The notes under the pieces: model-generated
The model's input: the letters and a program-made list of their open reading frames with translations, nothing else
The model's database searches: none
What the model was told of the DNA's origin: nothing
Made by a program: the position numbers and the translations under genes
NCBI GenBank assembly: GCA_016867235.1
Contig: VGJY01000033.1
Location: forward strand, 1 to 32,783
DNA length: 32,783 bases
Reading direction: 5' to 3'
Source of the DNA: Candidatus Tanganyikabacteria bacterium
GTDB lineage: Bacteria > Cyanobacteriota > Sericytochromatia > S15B-MN24 > VGJW01
Shown: piece by piece, positions 29,826 to 32,783 of the stretch
How positions within the stretch are numbered: the stretch's first letter is position 1
How the letters are laid out: every line of letters begins with the position of its first letter

Positions 29826-32149
29826 GCCTGCGCGACCGGGTGGCGGTCGTCGGCGTCGGCGCGACGCGCTTCGGCGAGCACTTCGACCGCGGTTACCCCG
29901 ACCTGGCGCACGAGGCCGCGGGCGAGGCCCTCGCCATGGCCGGGATCGAGAAGCGCGACATCCAGGCGGCCTGGCTCGGGACCTGCTTCCCCGACATGGG
30001 CGGCTTCGAGGGCAACGCCGGCTCCAGCCTGGCGGACGCCCTGGGCCTGTTCGGGATCCCCGTGACGCGGGTGGCCAACTACTGTGCGACCGGCATGGAC
30101 GCGTTCCGCAACGCCTGCTTCGCGGTCGCGGCCGGCGTGTACGACCGCGCCCTGGTGGTAGGCGTCGAGAAGATGCGCGACGTGCCCGGCCGCGAGTCCC
30201 TGGTGGCCCAGGTGGTCGAGACCGGGCACCCGGTGCTCAACAAGGGGCTCACCGCGCCGGGCATCTTCGCCATGTGCGCGACGGCCTATCTCGCCAGGTG
30301 GGGCGCCGATCGCGACCTCCTGGCCGAGGTCGCGGTGAAGAACCACGAGCATGGCGAGCGCAATCCCCGGGCGCACCTGCGCCGCCGCGTGACCCGCGAG
30401 CAGGTGTTGTCCGCGCCCATGATCGCCGAACCGCTGGGGCTCTTCGACTGCTGCCCGCAGACCGACGGGGCGGCCGCGGCCGTCATCACCCGGCCCGAAC
30501 TGGTCGGCGACCGGCCGCACGTGCTGGTCAAGGGCGTCGGCCTGGCGGTGGGCTCTTCGGACTTCCCGTTCTTCGACCCCGATTTCGACTTCCTGGGTTT
30601 TCGCGCCACGCGCGACGCCGCGGCCGCGGCGTACCGGGAGGCCGGCATCGCCGATCCGGCCGCCGAGATCCAGGTGGCCGAGGTGCACGACTGCTTCACC
30701 ATCACCGAATTGCTCAATTACGAGGACCTGGGCTTCTGCGGCCGCGGCGAGGCCCGGCGCCTGATCGAGGAAGGCGTCACGCGGCTCGGGGGGAGGCTGC
30801 CCGTCAACCCGTCGGGCGGGCTGAAATCCTGCGGGCATCCCATCGGCGCCTCGGGCGTGCGGATGATCTACGAGATCAGTCTGCAATTGCTCTGCCGGGC
30901 AGAAGAGCGCCAGGCCGGCGAGCCGCGCCTGGGCCTCGCGCACAACCTCGGCGGGGCCGGCGCGGTGGCCTGCGTGACCGTCCTTGGCGCCCCCGCCGGG
31001 AGTGGTGCGCGGCTGCGGCCGGCCGCGGCAGCCGCGCCGGCGCCGCTGCCGCTGGTGGAGTTTCCGTCGCCGGTCTTGGCGGAACCGGAGGCCGGCACGG
31101 AGGCCGGCCCCACCCGGCTGGATCGCGAGGCCGGCCCGGGCGAGACGGCGGAGCGTGAGGCGAATGCGGAGGCCGGCCCTGCTGGGGCGGCGATGGAGGG
31201 CGCCTTCGGCGGAGGCATCGAGGCCAGCGACTTCTTCGCCGGGGCCACGGCTTACCTGCGGCCCGACGCGGATCCCGGGCAAGACCTGGTCTTGCGGTTC
31301 GATCTCGGGGGCCACCGGGGCGGGACGTGGACGCTGGTGTTCGAGGACGGGCAGGCCAGGCTGGATCCTGCAAACCCGCGCTCGGCCGCCATCATCATGG
31401 CCTCCGCCGAGGATTTCGAGGCGATCCTGGCCGGGCGCCTGTCGCCGCAGATGGCCTTCATGACCGGCCGGCTCAAGATCCGTGGCGACATGAACGCCGG
31501 GATGAAATTCCGATCGCTGTTTTGCATCGGCGAGATCCCGACGCGCCTGCCGCCACCGCCCGAGGCGCCCCGCGACAAGGGGCCGACGCTGCCCGAGGCC
31601 CTGCGGCCGCACACCAGCCGGCAACTGGGCGACGTGACGCGCACCTTCCTGCCGGACGTGTCGCAGCAGCTCCAGCCGGAGGCCTCCAGTTACCTGGAGC
31701 AGGCGCAGCCTGCCGCGCCCCCGGCGCGCCCGCCCACCACCTCGCGCAAGCGCCACGACACGATCGCCCGCAAGCTGGACGTCCCCGAGCCGGGCGCGGC
31801 CGAGGCCGAACCGCCGGGCCCTACCCCCGCGGAGATCATGGCCACGCTCCCCGACCGCTTCGACGCCGAATCCGCCCAGGCCGCCGGCGCCGCGGTCTCC
31901 TACCACATCGCCATCACGGCGCCCGAGCCGAGCGACTGGTCGATTTCCATCCAGGACGGCGAGCTGACGATCGAGCCCGGCAAGCCGCTCGCGCCGGACG
32001 CCACGCTGCTGCTCACCGCCCGCGACTGGGCCGCTCTGGTCGCCGGCGAGCTATCCGACAAGAGCGCCATCCTCACGGGCCGCATCAAGGTCCGCGGCTC
32101 CAAGCCCGAGGCCCTGCTGCTCAAGACCTACTTCCGCTTCGGGGCGTGA
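29822..32149 (+). CDS. SCPx-type thiolase fused to two SCP2 sterol-carrier domains (775 aa)
   Basis: TTG 29822 overlaps the previous stop (TTGA) and has GGAGG seven bases upstream. Residues 1-~395 are an SCPx-like thiolase: RVAVVGVGATRFGEHF, nucleophile Cys88 in NYCATGMDAF, His289 in EVHDCFTITELLNYE and SCGHPIGASG (Cys337, His339). A linker (~396-465) contains a repeat-derived stretch (EAGTEAGPT). An SCP2 lipid-binding domain follows (~466-567; FFAGATAYLRPDA...MTGRLKIRGDMNAGMKF). A long Pro-rich linker leads to a second SCP2 domain (~672-775; LTGRIKVRGSKPEALLLKTYF). Fusion of thiolase to one SCP2 domain is known from animal peroxisomes; two domains is notable. It should cleave 3-oxoacyl-CoA of bulky or sterol-like substrates. 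Confidence 0.9.
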   Translation: MSLRDRVAVVGVGATRFGEHFDRGYPDLAHEAAGEALAMAGIEKRDIQAAWLGTCFPDMGGFEGNAGSSLADALGLFGIPVTRVANYCATGMDAFRNACFAVAAGVYDRALVVGVEKMRDVPGRESLVAQVVETGHPVLNKGLTAPGIFAMCATAYLARWGADRDLLAEVAVKNHEHGERNPRAHLRRRVTREQVLSAPMIAEPLGLFDCCPQTDGAAAAVITRPELVGDRPHVLVKGVGLAVGSSDFPFFDPDFDFLGFRATRDAAAAAYREAGIADPAAEIQVAEVHDCFTITELLNYEDLGFCGRGEARRLIEEGVTRLGGRLPVNPSGGLKSCGHPIGASGVRMIYEISLQLLCRAEERQAGEPRLGLAHNLGGAGAVACVTVLGAPAGSGARLRPAAAAAPAPLPLVEFPSPVLAEPEAGTEAGPTRLDREAGPGETAEREANAEAGPAGAAMEGAFGGGIEASDFFAGATAYLRPDADPGQDLVLRFDLGGHRGGTWTLVFEDGQARLDPANPRSAAIIMASAEDFEAILAGRLSPQMAFMTGRLKIRGDMNAGMKFRSLFCIGEIPTRLPPPPEAPRDKGPTLPEALRPHTSRQLGDVTRTFLPDVSQQLQPEASSYLEQAQPAAPPARPPTTSRKRHDTIARKLDVPEPGAAEAEPPGPTPAEIMATLPDRFDAESAQAAGAAVSYHIAITAPEPSDWSISIQDGELTIEPGKPLAPDATLLLTARDWAALVAGELSDKSAILTGRIKVRGSKPEALLLKTYFRFGA
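31090..31115 (+). repeat. Hairpin core of the MITE-like element inside the thiolase-SCP2 linker
   Basis: The 26 bp start GGCCGGCACGGAGGCCGGCC and end CCACCC. They equal the second hairpin of the element in reverse orientation. They are read in frame as EAGTEAGPTR-like residues in the flexible linker. Variants of the same phrase follow (REAGPG, NAEAGPAG). Confidence 0.85.
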
Positions 32150-32783
32150 GGATCGGTGGCGCTACCCGAAAGACATCCCGCTCCGATGCGTCGCCAGTAG
32201 GGCCGGCCTCCGTGCCGGCCTGGGCAGAGCCACGCGAGCACCGCAGTCAGACACTCGGCGGCCTGCTCGCCAGCCGGGCGGCGAGCGGCGCGCCGGCCAT
32301 CGTGACGCCCGGCGGCGGTGAACCGGAAGTCAGGGCCTGGCGCGACGTCGCGGCGGCAGCCCTGGGGGTTGCGGGCAGCCTGCGCGAGCGCGGGCTCGAA
32401 CCTCTGGAGGCCGTGGCCCTCCGCAGCCGCGAGCCCGAGGCCGGCATGATCGCGGCGCTGGGCGTCTGGCTCGCGGGCGGCATCGCCGTCTTCCTGGATC
32501 CCGACGCGCCGGCCGACCATCAAGCGGCGCAACTCGCCCACGCCGAATGCCGGTTCGTGCTCGAAGATGCCGACGTCCCGGAGCTCGCGGCCGGACCGCC
32601 CGTCGTCGAACCCGCCGACCAGGCTCCCGGGGACGTCGCTTGCTACGCCCATGTCTCGCCGCCGGGCGAGCGGCCGCTGCTGGCGGTCAAGCTGACGCAC
32701 GGCGCCCTGTGTGCCGCCGGCGCGGGACTCGCGGCGGCGCTCGCCCTCTCGGAGGGCCAGCGCGTGGCCTGCGGCTGGCCGGC
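32146..32783 (+). CDS. AMP-dependent acyl-CoA ligase-like protein, 5' part (runs off the window)
   Basis: An uninterrupted frame runs from GTG 32146 (GTGA overlap with the thiolase stop) to the window end. Clear ANL-superfamily content begins around residue 40: LGGLLASRAASGAPAIVTP, LRERGLEPLEAVALRSREPEAGMIAALGVWLAGGIAVFLDPDAP and CRFVLEDAD, typical of the N-terminal ligase lobe. Where the ATP-loop motif (TSGTTGxPKG) should be, it reads HVSPPGERPLLAVKLTHGAL, so the glycine/serine loop and its Lys are degenerate. It may have lost adenylation activity or be specialised. The first ~25 residues read through a repeat core (VGPASVPA), so the true start could be further downstream, such as ATG 32446 with loss of the first motif. 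It would activate fatty or bulky acids for the operon. Confidence 0.8.
   Translation, partial: MRIGGATRKTSRSDASPVGPASVPAWAEPREHRSQTLGGLLASRAASGAPAIVTPGGGEPEVRAWRDVAAAALGVAGSLRERGLEPLEAVALRSREPEAGMIAALGVWLAGGIAVFLDPDAPADHQAAQLAHAECRFVLEDADVPELAAGPPVVEPADQAPGDVACYAHVSPPGERPLLAVKLTHGALCAAGAGLAAALALSEGQRVACGWP
32201..32220 (+). repeat. Hairpin core of the MITE-like element near the ligase-like gene start
   Basis: GGCCGGCCTCCGTGCCGGCC is the second hairpin of the element in forward orientation, preceded by GTAG. It lies 50 bases after the thiolase stop and inside the putative N-terminal coding sequence of the next gene. Confidence 0.85.

Noticed and set aside
1-32783. tRNA, rRNA, CRISPR array, riboswitch or phage genes
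   Set aside because: I looked for TPsiC-like arms, regularly spaced direct repeats and conserved RNA boxes and saw none that could be supported.

Overview
The window is a stretch of very GC-rich bacterial chromosome (roughly 70% G+C by eye), densely coded on both strands. There is no rRNA, tRNA, CRISPR array or phage. The gene mix (mitochondrial-type citrate synthase, Vor-type 2-oxoacid:ferredoxin oxidoreductase, GAF/HD-GYP protein, AAA/BTAD regulator, class-V-lanthipeptide-like enzymes, SCP2-fused thiolase) suggests an uncultured, metabolically versatile bacterium. The phylum cannot be fixed from sequence alone; a non-photosynthetic cyanobacterial-lineage or myxobacteria-like organism would fit, but this is a guess.

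Layout. 1-1340: a repeat copy and two small plus-strand genes of unknown function. 1345-5600 (minus): an operon of an unknown 332-aa protein, an ATPase/BTAD regulator, a small HTH protein and a histidine phosphatase split by a 126-bp inserted element. 5689-9861 (plus, divergent): a 1390-aa Ser/Thr kinase-AAA-TPR-GAF-GAF signalling protein. 9862-11330: accessory patch with a possible rhodanese remnant, a leaderless Phd/PIN toxin-antitoxin pair, a repeat copy and uncoded sequence. 11331-15522 (minus): citrate synthase behind a four-gene 2-oxoacid:ferredoxin oxidoreductase operon. 15659-18834 (plus): membrane/lipocalin-like protein and GMC oxidoreductase. 18767-20245 (minus): DUF362 protein. 20333-22734 (plus): a tight three-gene operon of a Pro/Lys/Thr repeat protein, an APH-fold kinase and a HopA1-domain protein. 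22858-26161: divergent HD-GYP protein and a frameshifted PAS histidine kinase. 26258-27031: PAQR/hemolysin III membrane protein. 27196-32783 (plus): a translationally coupled acyl-CoA operon (acyl-CoA dehydrogenase, KAS III/HMG-CoA-synthase-like-DUF35, thiolase-SCP2-SCP2, AMP-ligase-like gene running off the window).

Two things stand out. First, the operon at 20333-22734 pairs the kinase and HopA1-type proteins of class V lanthipeptide synthesis with a cysteine-free protein carrying regularly spaced Thr-Pro-Pro motifs. This suggests an undescribed threonine phosphorylation/dehydration system. Second, a 126-bp miniature inverted-repeat element occurs in several copies, with 3-bp TGA/TCA target duplications. 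It folds as two hairpins whose 6-nt loops are perfectly complementary. In two cases the duplicated target is exactly the stop codon of a gene; in another the element splits a gene; isolated hairpin cores lie inside coding sequence.

Many first genes of transcription units have a TANAAT-like -10 hexamer only 5-8 nt before the start codon and no good Shine-Dalgarno, implying widespread leaderless transcripts. Other genes have strong GGAGG sites.
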